A stretch of 64,000 bases of DNA from FEN-1279 sp964400285 (lineage in GTDB: Bacteria; Bacteroidota; Ignavibacteria; Tepidaquicellales; Tepidaquicellaceae), in assembly GCA_964400285.1 (NCBI GenBank), contig CAYNTK010000001.1, positions 62,001-126,000 of the forward strand, read 5' to 3'. The notes below the pieces were generated by a model. It was given only the letters and a program-made list of their open reading frames with translations. It was not told the origin of the DNA and made no database searches. Each line of letters opens with the position of its first letter. Position 1 is the stretch's first letter. Made by a program: the position numbers and the translations under genes. Shown in pieces: positions 53,019-61,741 of this stretch.

Positions 53019-53273
53019 TTGAAACCAAACTTAAAATCCAAGAGTAAAAGTGATAACCCGTTGAGTGAGTTAATTGATGATGAAGTATTTAATACTTTAA
53101 AAAAGTATAAATTACTTGACGAAAAAGCTATAAGAGATTACAAAATAAGGCAGATGTATAAGGATATGAGGAGAGAAATGAGTGCAGGCGAAGCAATAGA
53201 TAAAATACAAGAGTTATTCCCTTATTTGCAATTCGATACCATTAGAAAAATAGTCTATCAAGTTTCTAAGTAA
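53019..53273 (+). CDS. Small helical protein of unknown function, 84 residues
   Basis: The start is TTG at 53019, preceded by AAGGAG at good distance. The charged product (KSKSDNPLSELIDDEVFNTL, KYKLLDEKAIRDYKIRQMYK, MRREMSAGEAIDKIQELFPY, LQFDTIRKIVYQVSK) is predicted all helical. It has an N-terminal Lys/Ser-rich tail and a C-terminal helix-turn-helix-like stretch (SAGEAIDKIQELFPYLQFDTI). It has its own promoter, ribosome site and terminator, so it is a real gene. A DNA- or RNA-binding adaptor is a guess. I recognise no named family. Confidence 0.75.
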   Translation: MKPNLKSKSKSDNPLSELIDDEVFNTLKKYKLLDEKAIRDYKIRQMYKDMRREMSAGEAIDKIQELFPYLQFDTIRKIVYQVSK

Positions 53274-53279
53274 TTTCTT

Positions 53280-53305
53280 AAGCCCGCTTAGGCGGGCTTT
53301 TTTTT
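53280..53305 (+). terminator. Strong intrinsic terminator
   Basis: AAGCCCGC-TTAG-GCGGGCTT followed by T: an eight-base GC-rich stem with a tetraloop, seven bases after the stop. It ends 11 bases before nadE starts. Confidence 0.93.
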
Positions 53306-53315
53306 ATTTAATAAA

Positions 53316-54083
53316 ATGGAATTAGATTATAAAATTATTGAAGAAAAACTTATAGCTTTTTTAAAAAATGAAACCCAAAAAATTGGAATTCAAAAAGCTG
53401 TAATAGGATTATCTGGAGGATTAGATTCTGCTGTAACAACTTTTCTTGCAACAAAAGCACTTGGAAAAGAAAATGTCTTATCTGTATTGATGCCTTACAA
53501 AACAAGTAGTAAAGAAAGCATAACTGATGCTCAAACAGTAATAAATGTGTTGGGTAATAAGAGTAAAATTATTGAAATTACAGAAATGGTTGATTCTTTT
53601 GTGAAGAAGATTGATGATAAAGATATGTCTGGAATAAGAAAAGGTAACATTATGGCAAGAACAAGAATGATTATTCTTTATGACCAATCTGCAAAAGAAA
53701 ATGCTCTTGTTATTGGAACAGGTAATAAGACAGAAATTCTTCTTGGTTATACTACATTATTTGGTGATTCCGCATGTGCTATAAATCCTCTCGGAAATCT
53801 TTACAAAACACAAGTATTCGATTTAGCGAGACATCTTGGAGTTCCTCAACAGATAATAGATAAAAAACCTTCGGCAGATTTATGGGCGGGACAAACCGAT
53901 GAAGGTGAAATGGGTTTAACTTATGCAGAAGTAGATAAATATTTATACCTTAAATTTGAAGATAAAAAAACGAAAGAAGATTTACTAAGAATTGGATATT
54001 CGATTGATTATATAAACAAAGTCGATAATATGATTTCAAAAAATCGATTTAAAAGTCTTCCTCCCATTATAGCAAAAATATAG
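53316..54083 (+). CDS. nadE: NH3-dependent NAD+ synthetase
   Basis: 255 residues of the short, ammonia-using type, without a glutaminase domain. It amidates deamido-NAD with ATP. Motifs: PP-loop VIGLSGGLDSAVTTFLATKA (SGGLDS at 33-38), VIGTGNKTEILLGYTTLFGD, the block SACAINPLGNLYKTQVFDLA and KPSADLWAGQTDEGEMG. The start is the ATG 11 bases after a terminator, without a visible Shine-Dalgarno. Its promoter is not evident, so some readthrough from the small protein gene is likely. Confidence 0.96.
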   Translation: MELDYKIIEEKLIAFLKNETQKIGIQKAVIGLSGGLDSAVTTFLATKALGKENVLSVLMPYKTSSKESITDAQTVINVLGNKSKIIEITEMVDSFVKKIDDKDMSGIRKGNIMARTRMIILYDQSAKENALVIGTGNKTEILLGYTTLFGDSACAINPLGNLYKTQVFDLARHLGVPQQIIDKKPSADLWAGQTDEGEMGLTYAEVDKYLYLKFEDKKTKEDLLRIGYSIDYINKVDNMISKNRFKSLPPIIAKI

Positions 54084-54208
54084 AGGGTATAAGTTAGTTC
54101 CGAAGCTCCAGCTATGTACCAAGCTATTCAAATAGAATTTTTTTTCTATTTTTTCTTTAATATTTCTTTAGTATTTATACTTTTTGAAGATATAGAATCA
54201 ATTTTATT

Positions 54209-55864
54209 ATGAGAAAATATCTAATTTTATCATTTATTTTATTTTATGCAATTGCATATCCGCAATATTATAACAATGGATGCGTTTCATCGGCAGATGA
54301 ACTTGCTTCGGAAATAGGCATTAAAATTTTGAAAGAAGGAGGGAACGCAATCGATGCAGCAGTAGGTGTTGGTTTTGCACTTGCAGTAGTTTATCCTCAA
54401 GCTGGAAATATTGGTGGAGGTGGTTTTATGGTTATTCAATTTATTGGAGGGAAAAATACATCAATCGATTATCGGGAAAAAGCTCCCTCACTTGCATATA
54501 GGGATATGTATCTTGATGAAAAAGGAAATATAATTAATAATATAAGCACTATCGGTCATCTTTCAGTTGGTGTTCCTGGTTCAGTTGCTGGTATGTTATA
54601 TGCTCTCGATAAATACGGAACATTATCAAGAGAACAAGTTATGAAATATGCTATTGATTTAGCCGAAAACGGTTTTAAGATTGATAATAAACTTGCCAAT
54701 TTGATTAATTCTAATCGCGGAGACTTTTTACAATTCTCTTCTTCTTATAATATATTTGGTAAAAAATTTAAAGGAGGTGATTTATTTATTCAAACTGATT
54801 TAGCAAATACTTTAAAGTTGATAAGAGATAAGGGGAGAGACGGGTTTTATAAAGGTGTAATAGCTGATTTAATTGTATCTGAAATGAAAAAAGGTAATGG
54901 ATTAATATCATATACAGATTTAGAGAATTATAATGTTGTAGAAAGAGATGTATTAAAAGGAACTTATAGAGGTTACGATATTATTACTATGGGACCTCCT
55001 TCCAGTGGAGGTATGTGTTTAATACTTTTACTTAATATTGTCGAAAATTTTGATTTAAAAGCTACTGGTTTTGGAACTCCGGGCTTAATTCATCTTTATG
55101 CTGAAGCAATGCGACGCGTATATGCGGACAGAAGCGAATTTATGGGTGATGCGGATTTTGTTAATGTTCCTGTTGATATACTAACTTCAAAGTATTACGC
55201 AAAAAAAAGATTTAAAGATTTTGACGAATACCACGCTTCATTGAGCGATAATATAAAACATGGTGACGCTTATTATCGGGAAAATCAGGAGACAACTCAT
55301 TATTCTATTGTAGATAGATGGGGTAATTGTGTAGCAGTTACTACAACTTTAAATGATAATTTTGGTAGCAAACTTGTTGTTGAGGGTGCAGGGTTTTTAC
55401 TTAATAACGAAATGGATGATTTTTCATCTAAACCCGGTGCTCCGAATATGTATGGATTGCTTGGTAGTGAAGCAAACTCTATTGCTCCAAATAAAAGAAT
55501 GTTAAGTGCTATGACGCCAACTATTATTTACAAAGATGGGAAACCCTTTATGGTTCTTGGTTCCCCAGGTGGTGGGAAAATTATTACTTCTGTTTTTCAA
55601 ACTATCGTTAATGTAATAGATTTTAATATGAGTCTTAAAAGTGCTGTAGATTCTCCGCGACTTCATCACCAATGGTATCCAGATTATATTCAAGTCGAAT
55701 CTGGTTTAATGGATAAAGATACAAGAGCGATTGTTTCACAACTTGGTCATAAGATTAAGGATGTAAATCCTTTTGGAAGAATAGATGCAATATTATTTAA
55801 CGAAAACGGATACTTTACTGGTTATTCTGATTCGAGAGGATACGGAAAAGCAGTTGGTTATTAG
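54209..55864 (+). CDS. ggt: Gamma-glutamyltransferase / glutathione hydrolase
   Basis: 551 residues made as a precursor that self-cleaves. Signal peptide (RKYLILSFILFYAIAYPQ), large-subunit region with EGGNAIDAAVGVGFALAVVY, FMVIQFIG and YREKAPSLAYRDMY, then the cleavage site before Thr362 in ENQETTHYSIVDRWGN, the N-terminal nucleophile of the small subunit. The oxyanion region LGSPGGGKIITSVFQ and the end ADSR-like segment (GYSDSRGYGKAVGY) complete it. It is a periplasmic or secreted enzyme acting on glutathione and related gamma-glutamyl peptides. The hypothetical gene at 55898 follows at 33 bases. Confidence 0.95.
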   Translation: MRKYLILSFILFYAIAYPQYYNNGCVSSADELASEIGIKILKEGGNAIDAAVGVGFALAVVYPQAGNIGGGGFMVIQFIGGKNTSIDYREKAPSLAYRDMYLDEKGNIINNISTIGHLSVGVPGSVAGMLYALDKYGTLSREQVMKYAIDLAENGFKIDNKLANLINSNRGDFLQFSSSYNIFGKKFKGGDLFIQTDLANTLKLIRDKGRDGFYKGVIADLIVSEMKKGNGLISYTDLENYNVVERDVLKGTYRGYDIITMGPPSSGGMCLILLLNIVENFDLKATGFGTPGLIHLYAEAMRRVYADRSEFMGDADFVNVPVDILTSKYYAKKRFKDFDEYHASLSDNIKHGDAYYRENQETTHYSIVDRWGNCVAVTTTLNDNFGSKLVVEGAGFLLNNEMDDFSSKPGAPNMYGLLGSEANSIAPNKRMLSAMTPTIIYKDGKPFMVLGSPGGGKIITSVFQTIVNVIDFNMSLKSAVDSPRLHHQWYPDYIQVESGLMDKDTRAIVSQLGHKIKDVNPFGRIDAILFNENGYFTGYSDSRGYGKAVGY

Positions 55865-55897
55865 AAATAATTATTTTAAAAATTAATAGTAAAATAT

Positions 55898-56413
55898 ATG
55901 GGAAAAAAATTATTATTAGTTTTATTTATAATTTTTACTATTAGTGTTAAATGGGAGAATGGTAAATGCGTATCTTATGCTGAAATTAATTTTGATTCCA
56001 CGCATTTAAGTTTTTCAAAACATCATATTTTTAAATATTTCTGGAATGATTTTAGAAAAGCAGTTAAGACGGGTAATATTGAAAATGTAATTAAAATGAC
56101 TAATTTCCCGTTTGTTGATTACTATAATAAAGCATATAATAGACCAACTTTAACTGCTAATGATGAATCAGAATTTAAAACTTTGTATTCACAAATTTTT
56201 AAAAGTAGTGTTATCGAAATATGCACTTATGATTATCCAATCAAGTGTGATGAAATTCAATCATCTGACCATCTCTCTAAAGATTGCTTTACTACAGAAG
56301 AAAAAATGTTTAATCCTGAATATTTTTTTATTATATGTAAAGATGCCGACAGAAATCTTTTGTTTGGGAAAGTTGGAGGAGTATATAAGTTAATTGGAAT
56401 AAAATATCTATAA
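55898..56413 (+). CDS. Exported hypothetical protein
   Basis: 171 residues. A hydrophobic start (GKKLLLVLFIIFTISVKWEN) suggests a signal peptide. The mature part has an aromatic- and charge-rich segment (HHIFKYFWNDFRKAVKTGNI) and six cysteines in total. Among them are a YPIKCDEIQSSDHLSKDCFT stretch and FFIICKDADRNLLFGKVGGV near the end, a strand pattern possibly of an NTF2-like or similar small domain. No family is recognised. It is just downstream of ggt and may be in its transcript. Confidence 0.6.
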   Translation: MGKKLLLVLFIIFTISVKWENGKCVSYAEINFDSTHLSFSKHHIFKYFWNDFRKAVKTGNIENVIKMTNFPFVDYYNKAYNRPTLTANDESEFKTLYSQIFKSSVIEICTYDYPIKCDEIQSSDHLSKDCFTTEEKMFNPEYFFIICKDADRNLLFGKVGGVYKLIGIKYL

Positions 56414-56494
56414 CTATTATAAATTGCTGAATAGTTCTTTCCTTTATTGATATATTAAGGTATTACCTAATAAACTTTATAATTAAAATATGTT

Positions 56495-57679
56495 TTGCTT
56501 GAGAAGGTGATTTTCCATATTGATATGGATGCATTTTTTGCCTCTTGTGAAGAAGCAATAAATCCATCATTAAAAAAGAAACCATTAATTGTCGGAGGTA
56601 CAAAAAGGGATTTACGTAGTATTGTATCTTGTCCAAACTATCTTGCACGAGCAAGAGGAATAAAAACAGCTATGCCAATATCACAAGCAATTTCACTTGC
56701 TCCTGATGGAAATTTTATTCGTGGAACTCGAGGACTTTATTCAAACTATTCAAAACGTGTACGTGAAATTTTATATCAATATACCCCTATAGTTGAACCT
56801 GCAAGCATAGACGAAGCTTACCTTGAAGTGTCGGGTGTTTTACATCTTTATAATAATGACCCCGTGTTTTTAGCAATGAAAATAAAAGAAGAAATAAAGA
56901 ATAAATTAAAAATCACCTGTTCTGTCGGGATTTCAAGAAAAAAAGTTTGTTCAAAAATTGCTTCTAAACAAAATAAACCAGATGGCATTACACTCGTACC
57001 TTTTGGTTATGAAAAAGATTTCCTAGCTCCACTTCCTGTACAGCGTATCCCAGGAGTAGGTAAGGTAACACTTGTGAAGCTTAATAAATATGGTGTAAAG
57101 ATAATTGGCGATTTATTGAAATTCGATAAAAGTTTTTTTGAAAATGAAATCGGAGTATATTCTTCTTATCTTTATAACGTTGCAAATGGTGAGGATAACA
57201 GAGAAGTCCATTCTGAATCGGAAGATGGACATCAGAAATCTTTATCCAAAGAAAATACTTTTTGGGAAGATACGAACGATTTAACATTTCTGAAAAAAGA
57301 ACTTTATTCATTACTCGAAAAAGCTTGCACACGGCTTCGTAAATATAAACTCACGGGAAAAACTCTCACCATAAAAGTTAAATATGCGGATTTCACGGTT
57401 AACCAAAAATCTTTTACACGCACGCGGTATTCCAATCTCGAGATGGATTTCTACGAAGACGCACTTGTTATGATGAAAACACTGCTTGGAAAAGGAAGAA
57501 AAATCCGTTTGCTTGGGGTGAAATTTTCAGAACTGCTCGATGAAGATGGTGCCGTTCAGGAAAATTTATTTTTCGATGAAGATAAATTTAAAAATGTTGT
57601 TAACAACCTCGATAAAATCAGAAAGAAATATAACTTTGATATAATTAAATTCGGTAAAAACTTCGAGCATAAAAGTTAA
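56495..57679 (+). CDS. dinB: DNA polymerase IV, Y-family
   Basis: 394 residues. Error-prone translesion polymerase. The active site is clear: FHIDMDAFFASCEEA (metal-binding Asp10 and Asp12, steric gate Phe14) and PASIDEAYLEVSG (acidic pair), plus SIVSCPNYLARARGIKTAMP in the fingers. The thumb helix-hairpin-helix IPGVGKVTLVKLNKYG and the C-terminal little finger (TFWEDTNDLTFLKKELYSLL) follow. The start is TTG at 56495; no ATG in frame precedes the conserved HIDMD. No beta-clamp motif was sought in detail. It stands alone before the E1 gene. Confidence 0.94.
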   Translation: MLEKVIFHIDMDAFFASCEEAINPSLKKKPLIVGGTKRDLRSIVSCPNYLARARGIKTAMPISQAISLAPDGNFIRGTRGLYSNYSKRVREILYQYTPIVEPASIDEAYLEVSGVLHLYNNDPVFLAMKIKEEIKNKLKITCSVGISRKKVCSKIASKQNKPDGITLVPFGYEKDFLAPLPVQRIPGVGKVTLVKLNKYGVKIIGDLLKFDKSFFENEIGVYSSYLYNVANGEDNREVHSESEDGHQKSLSKENTFWEDTNDLTFLKKELYSLLEKACTRLRKYKLTGKTLTIKVKYADFTVNQKSFTRTRYSNLEMDFYEDALVMMKTLLGKGRKIRLLGVKFSELLDEDGAVQENLFFDEDKFKNVVNNLDKIRKKYNFDIIKFGKNFEHKS

Positions 57680-57763
57680 ATTCATTTCCGTTTTAGGGAT
57701 TTTAATCCATTTTTTTTTGTTACTTATATTATTGAAAATCATAAATATACTTCATAAAAAATA

Positions 57764-59824
57764 ATGGCAAAAAGAAGAACAAACGAAAATACAAATAATC
57801 AGAAAAATATAGATAATTTTTTCGGGCTATCCGAAAATCAATTAATCGAAGCTTATAAAAATATGTTGACAGCCCGCCTTACCGATGACAGGATTGAAAC
57901 AATGATTAAACAGGGAAAAGCAGGATTTTTAATTTCGGGTTCGGGACATGAAGCAATACAGGTTGCTCTGGCTATGGCAATGAGACCGGGTAAGGATTGG
58001 TTTTACTCATATTATAGGGATGAAGCATTAAGTATTGCTCTTGGAATCACGGTGGAAAATATTTTTCAAAGCACAATGGGAAAAGCGACCGACTCATTTA
58101 CGGGTGGAAGGCAGATGCCGTCACATTTTTCCAGTAAAGAGTTGAGAATGCCAACACCTTCTTCCTGTACCGGCTCACAGTACCTGCAGGCAGTAGGAAC
58201 GGCAATGAGTTGTGTTATTAGGAACACAGATGAAATAGTTTATGTAGCGGGTGGAGAAGGCTCTACGGCAGAAGGTGAATTTTACGAAGCTGTAAACTGG
58301 GCTTCGAGAGAAAAACTTCCCGTAATTTTTTGTATTCAGAATAATAAATTTGCCATTTCTGTTCCCGTTGAAGACCAGGTAACCGGTGGTTCGGTCTATA
58401 AACTAACTTCCGGATTTGAAAATCTTAACAGGTATCATATAGACGGAACGGATTTCCTCCAGAGTTATGCAATAGCAAAAGAAGCAGTGATAAATGCAAG
58501 AGAGGGAAAAGGTCCTTCGCTGATTTATGCAGATGTTGTAAGGCTTCGCTCTCACTCTGCTTCAGACGTTCAGGAAAAATACCGCTCGAAAGAATCACTC
58601 GAAGAAGATTTAAGAAATGACCCGATTTTGAAAATGGAAAATTTTCTTATAGAGAAAAATATTTACTCACGTGAAAAAATCGATGAATTAAAAAAACAAT
58701 TAAACGAAGAGATTTTAAAAACAGCAGATGAAGTTTTCAAACAACCTGACCCTGACCCTTCGACAGTTGAGAATTATATGTACTGTCCGGAAGAAGAACA
58801 AGCAAAGATAGAATATGAAAAACTTACCTCCGAAGGTTCACCAGTTGTTATGGTAGATGCGATTAATCATGCACTCCACGAAGAGATGGAAAAAAATCCA
58901 AATATGCTTATTTATGGCGAGGACATTGCTGACGGTAAAGGGGGAGTGTTTACAGCAACTAAAGGACTTTCTACAAAATTTGGAGAAAAAAGGGTGTTCA
59001 ATTCACCTCTTGCCGAAGCATCGATACTTGGGACTGCAATAGGATTATCTTTGACAGGATTAAAACCCGTTGTTGAAATTCAATTTGCAGATTATATTTT
59101 TCCCGCTATGATGCAAATCAGGGATGAACTTTCAATGTACAGGTATCGCTCGAATAATCAATTTCCCGCACCTGTTACAATTCGTGTAGCTTGTGGCGGA
59201 TATATTGGTGGCGGGCATTATCACTCGCAAAACATTGAAGCAATTTTTGCAAAATGTCCTGGGTTATATATTGCATATCCTTCAAATGCCGCTGATGCTA
59301 AAGGTTTACTAAAAACTGCTTGTAGGTTAAATGACCCTGTACTTTTCCTCGAACATAAATTTTTATATAGGCAACCGTATGCAAAATCTCCCGAACCAGA
59401 TGCAGATTATTACTTACCTTTTGGAAAAGCCGCAATAAAAAGAACAGGTGAAGATATTACCGTTGTTGCTTATGGAGCTATGGTAGAAAAAGCAGTCCGA
59501 GCCTCAAAAGAAATGGAAAAGAGGGGAGTAGGTGTCGAAGTTATAGATTTAAGAACTATTGTTCCGCTCGATATTGATACAATAATTAATTCAGTAAAGA
59601 AAACAGGAAAGGTTATTGTCGTATATGAGGACTCACGCTTTATGGGATTTGGTGCTGAAGTAGTTGCGGAGATTTCAGAAAAGGCATTCGAATATTTAGA
59701 TGCACCGATAAAAAGAGTTGCAGGATTAAATGTTCATGTACCGTTCCATCCGAATCTCGAAAAAGCCGCATTGCCTCAGGATAACTGGGTGTTTAAAGCT
59801 TGTGAAGAATTATCATCGTATTGA
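57764..59824 (+). CDS. Fused alpha/beta E1 of a 2-oxoacid dehydrogenase (branched-chain or pyruvate type)
   Basis: 686 residues. Residues 1-345 are the alpha part with the TPP motif GGEGSTAEGEFYEAVN and a following NN at 193-194, GGRQMPSHFSSKE and the phospho-loop type stretch RLRSHSASDVQEKY. Residues from about 360 are the beta part with GEDIADGKGGVF, NSPLAEASILGTAIGLSLTG, FADYIFPAMMQIRDELSMYR, GGGHYHSQNIEAIF and YEDSRFMGFGAEVVAEISEK. The fusion occurs in the Bacteroidota/Ignavibacteria group. It is probably E1 of branched-chain 2-oxoacid or pyruvate dehydrogenase. E2 and E3 are not in the window. Bases are slightly richer in G+C than elsewhere. Confidence 0.93.
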   Translation: MAKRRTNENTNNQKNIDNFFGLSENQLIEAYKNMLTARLTDDRIETMIKQGKAGFLISGSGHEAIQVALAMAMRPGKDWFYSYYRDEALSIALGITVENIFQSTMGKATDSFTGGRQMPSHFSSKELRMPTPSSCTGSQYLQAVGTAMSCVIRNTDEIVYVAGGEGSTAEGEFYEAVNWASREKLPVIFCIQNNKFAISVPVEDQVTGGSVYKLTSGFENLNRYHIDGTDFLQSYAIAKEAVINAREGKGPSLIYADVVRLRSHSASDVQEKYRSKESLEEDLRNDPILKMENFLIEKNIYSREKIDELKKQLNEEILKTADEVFKQPDPDPSTVENYMYCPEEEQAKIEYEKLTSEGSPVVMVDAINHALHEEMEKNPNMLIYGEDIADGKGGVFTATKGLSTKFGEKRVFNSPLAEASILGTAIGLSLTGLKPVVEIQFADYIFPAMMQIRDELSMYRYRSNNQFPAPVTIRVACGGYIGGGHYHSQNIEAIFAKCPGLYIAYPSNAADAKGLLKTACRLNDPVLFLEHKFLYRQPYAKSPEPDADYYLPFGKAAIKRTGEDITVVAYGAMVEKAVRASKEMEKRGVGVEVIDLRTIVPLDIDTIINSVKKTGKVIVVYEDSRFMGFGAEVVAEISEKAFEYLDAPIKRVAGLNVHVPFHPNLEKAALPQDNWVFKACEELSSY

Positions 59825-59843
59825 AAAATTATTAAATAAAATA

Positions 59844-59874
59844 AAAAAGCCGTTGGTAATACCAACGGCTTTTT
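59844..59874. terminator. Bidirectional intrinsic terminator
   Basis: AAAAAGCCGTTGGTA-A-TACCAACGGCTTTTT, a perfect 15-base palindrome, between the E1 gene and the convergent T9SS gene. Confidence 0.94.
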
Positions 59875-59890
59875 ATTTATCATCACCAAA

Positions 59891-60256
59891 TTATTTTATT
59901 AATAGCATTTTCTTAACTGTAGTAAATTCAGTTGATTCAAATTTGTAGAAATAAATACCACTTGAAAATTCTTGTGCATTAAATACTATTTCGTAATTTC
60001 CAGCAGGTTGATTGGAATTTAATAAAGTTTTAATTTGTCTTCCAAGAGCATCGTAGATTTTAATCGAAAAATCAGTTTGCTTTTTTAATCCAAATCTAAT
60101 AGTTGTTAAAGGATTGAATGGATTCGGGTAATTTTGAGATAAATAAAATTTTTCTGGGATACTGTTATCGATTTTTGCTATGCTGGTTGGGGTACAACTT
60201 GCAACAGCACTAAAACCGCTTACCTTATTCACACAGTATCTATCTCTAGCTTTAAC
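59891..60256 (-). pseudogene. C-terminal part of the DUF2341/FN3 T9SS gene after an in-frame TGA
   Basis: This stretch continues the frame of the gene at 60257 directly after its TGA (60257-60259). The first codons read VKARDRYCVNKVSGFSAVAS and complete the last strand of the FN3 domain that the stop cuts. A linker and a full T9SS sorting domain follow (QNYPNPFNPLTTI, IYDALGRQIKTL, SSGIYFYKF, KKMLLIK). A GTG at 60232 could start it, but no ribosome site is visible. Together the halves would make one protein of about 487 residues from the ATG at 61354. Confidence 0.8.
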
Positions 60257-61354
60257 TCAAAAATAATACGTAGTGCCGTTTGCCAATCCGGTTGCTAAGT
60301 ATGTTGTGTCAGGATGATTAACATTCCCTAAAACTGTAGCAGTTGATGGATTGTTTGATGTGTTCCTGTATATTTCATATTGATACATATCAAACTCTAA
60401 ATTTTTGCTCCACTTAAGCTGAGCAGATAAATTTAATCCAAGAGCACTTAAGTTTGTAGGTGCTACAGGTGTATTAGTATCAGCAGCTGGTAATACCCTT
60501 GATGTGGGTGCTGGGGATACTGTCTGTTTTGTATAATAAAGAAAATCTGGAGTTCCGTAGTGATAATTCGAAAGAATACTCGTTGGGAATGTATTTTGAG
60601 TGCAAGAATTACAATATCGCATATCTCCATAGGTGAGATGTTGTCCGATTTGAGAACTTGTACCATAATAGTACATATCACTTGTTCCATTATATAATTG
60701 CATAACATATTGCTGACCTGAACGTAACCATAATGGAGTAGTTAATTCATTATAATTATAAACACCAACCGTGCCAGCATCAACTTGTATTTGTGCGAGG
60801 ATTGCTTGAGTTGTAAAATCGAATAAAGTCAAATAACGTTGAGTTGCGTTTGGAGTTCTCTTACCAAAGTATGCTACAAGTATATCTTCAATTGCAGTAA
60901 ATCTGAATCCTCTTTGGCAATTACTAACTGTGTTTGAAGAAGTTACCATTACACTATCAGTTGCTGAGTGTGGTCCATAAAATACGGATAGTGTCGAAAT
61001 ATTGGTAGCAGATGGATTCCCATAATATAAAAATATCTGAGTGGAATCATTTGCTCCGATAGAAGGAACATTAACCCAGATTTTTGTAGTATCTGTGTTA
61101 AGATATCCCTCAACCCAATGTCCTAGGTAAGTTGTTCCATTACAAGTAGAAACAAATCTTATGTCATTTCCATTAGCAAGCATCCAACCTGCACCAATAG
61201 GAGCTTGAGTGTTAAATATTATCAAGACTTGAATGTTAGTCAAAGCAGTTCCTGAATTATTTTTTACCCATACAGGATTCTCATATTTAAACTGTGCATT
61301 TGAGACATTACAAAAAAAGAATAGAGCAATTAGGAAAGAAATAGCGGTTTTCAT
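60257..61354 (-). CDS. DUF2341-FN3 secreted protein ended by an in-frame TGA
   Basis: About 365 residues from the ATG at 61354, preceded by GGAGG. An upstream TTG at 61411 is unlikely. Signal peptide (KTAISFLIALFFFCNVSNAQ), then a DUF2341-like domain (VWVKNNSGTALTNIQVLIIF, GWMLANGNDIRFVSTCNGTT, YLGHWVEGYL and IWVNVPSIGANDSTQIFLYY with GNPSATN). A beta region follows, then an FN3 domain (APTNLSALGLNLSAQLKWSK to TYLATGLANGTTYYF). The TGA falls inside the FN3 domain, so this product would be misfolded at its end and lack the T9SS tag. TGA is one base from Trp TGG or Arg CGA, either of which would suit an FN3 strand here. Confidence 0.75.
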   Translation of the reverse strand: MKTAISFLIALFFFCNVSNAQFKYENPVWVKNNSGTALTNIQVLIIFNTQAPIGAGWMLANGNDIRFVSTCNGTTYLGHWVEGYLNTDTTKIWVNVPSIGANDSTQIFLYYGNPSATNISTLSVFYGPHSATDSVMVTSSNTVSNCQRGFRFTAIEDILVAYFGKRTPNATQRYLTLFDFTTQAILAQIQVDAGTVGVYNYNELTTPLWLRSGQQYVMQLYNGTSDMYYYGTSSQIGQHLTYGDMRYCNSCTQNTFPTSILSNYHYGTPDFLYYTKQTVSPAPTSRVLPAADTNTPVAPTNLSALGLNLSAQLKWSKNLEFDMYQYEIYRNTSNNPSTATVLGNVNHPDTTYLATGLANGTTYYF

Positions 61355-61686
61355 TTTTCCTCCAATTAATTTTTTGAAAATATTTAATTTATTAAAATAT
61401 AAAGAAATCAATAAATATGATTTCTGAATATATTACAAAAATCTTTAATTAAAACTTAATAAATAAAAACAACTACTATTTTAGGTGAACATATGACGTT
61501 TTCTTTGTTGGTGTTTACATTTAAATTTATTTTATAAGTAATCTAATTATATCCTGTAGTATTAGATAGAGATATCAGGATTTATACATTTTCCAAATGC
61601 ATATATATTACGTCATATTTTAGATTTGTTTAAGAATAATTAAAATATATTGTATAGTCAAGTAATAAATAAAGTGAAGAAAATAA
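61355..61686. other. Intergenic region between two minus-strand genes
   Basis: AT-rich, with no frame having a supported start. It holds the distant inverted pair ATATGACGT (61491-61499) and ACGTCATAT (61610-61618), 110 bases apart, which may be chance. The promoter of the DUF2341 gene should lie here on the minus strand, but no clear match to the consensus was found. Confidence 0.4.
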
Positions 61687-61717
61687 GAAATCCCACCTTA
61701 CGATTTAGTGGGATTTC
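61687..61717 (-). terminator. Hairpin terminator of the P-domain lipoprotein gene
   Basis: GAAATCCCAC (61687-61696) pairs with GTGGGATTTC (61708-61717). On the minus strand it lies about 25 bases after the stop at 61742 and is followed by a T-rich stretch (TTATTTTCTT). Confidence 0.75.
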
Positions 61718-61741
61718 ATTCTATAACTTTTATTTTTGAAG

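Noticed and set aside
60257..60259. TGA as a selenocysteine codon in the FN3 gene
   Set aside because: The residue lies on a structural FN3 strand with no redox context, and no SECIS-like hairpin is evident downstream.
61491..61618. Inverted pair ATATGACGT / ACGTCATAT 110 bases apart
   Set aside because: Nine bases over this distance in a long AT-rich gap is weak evidence. No transcript or second pair supports it.
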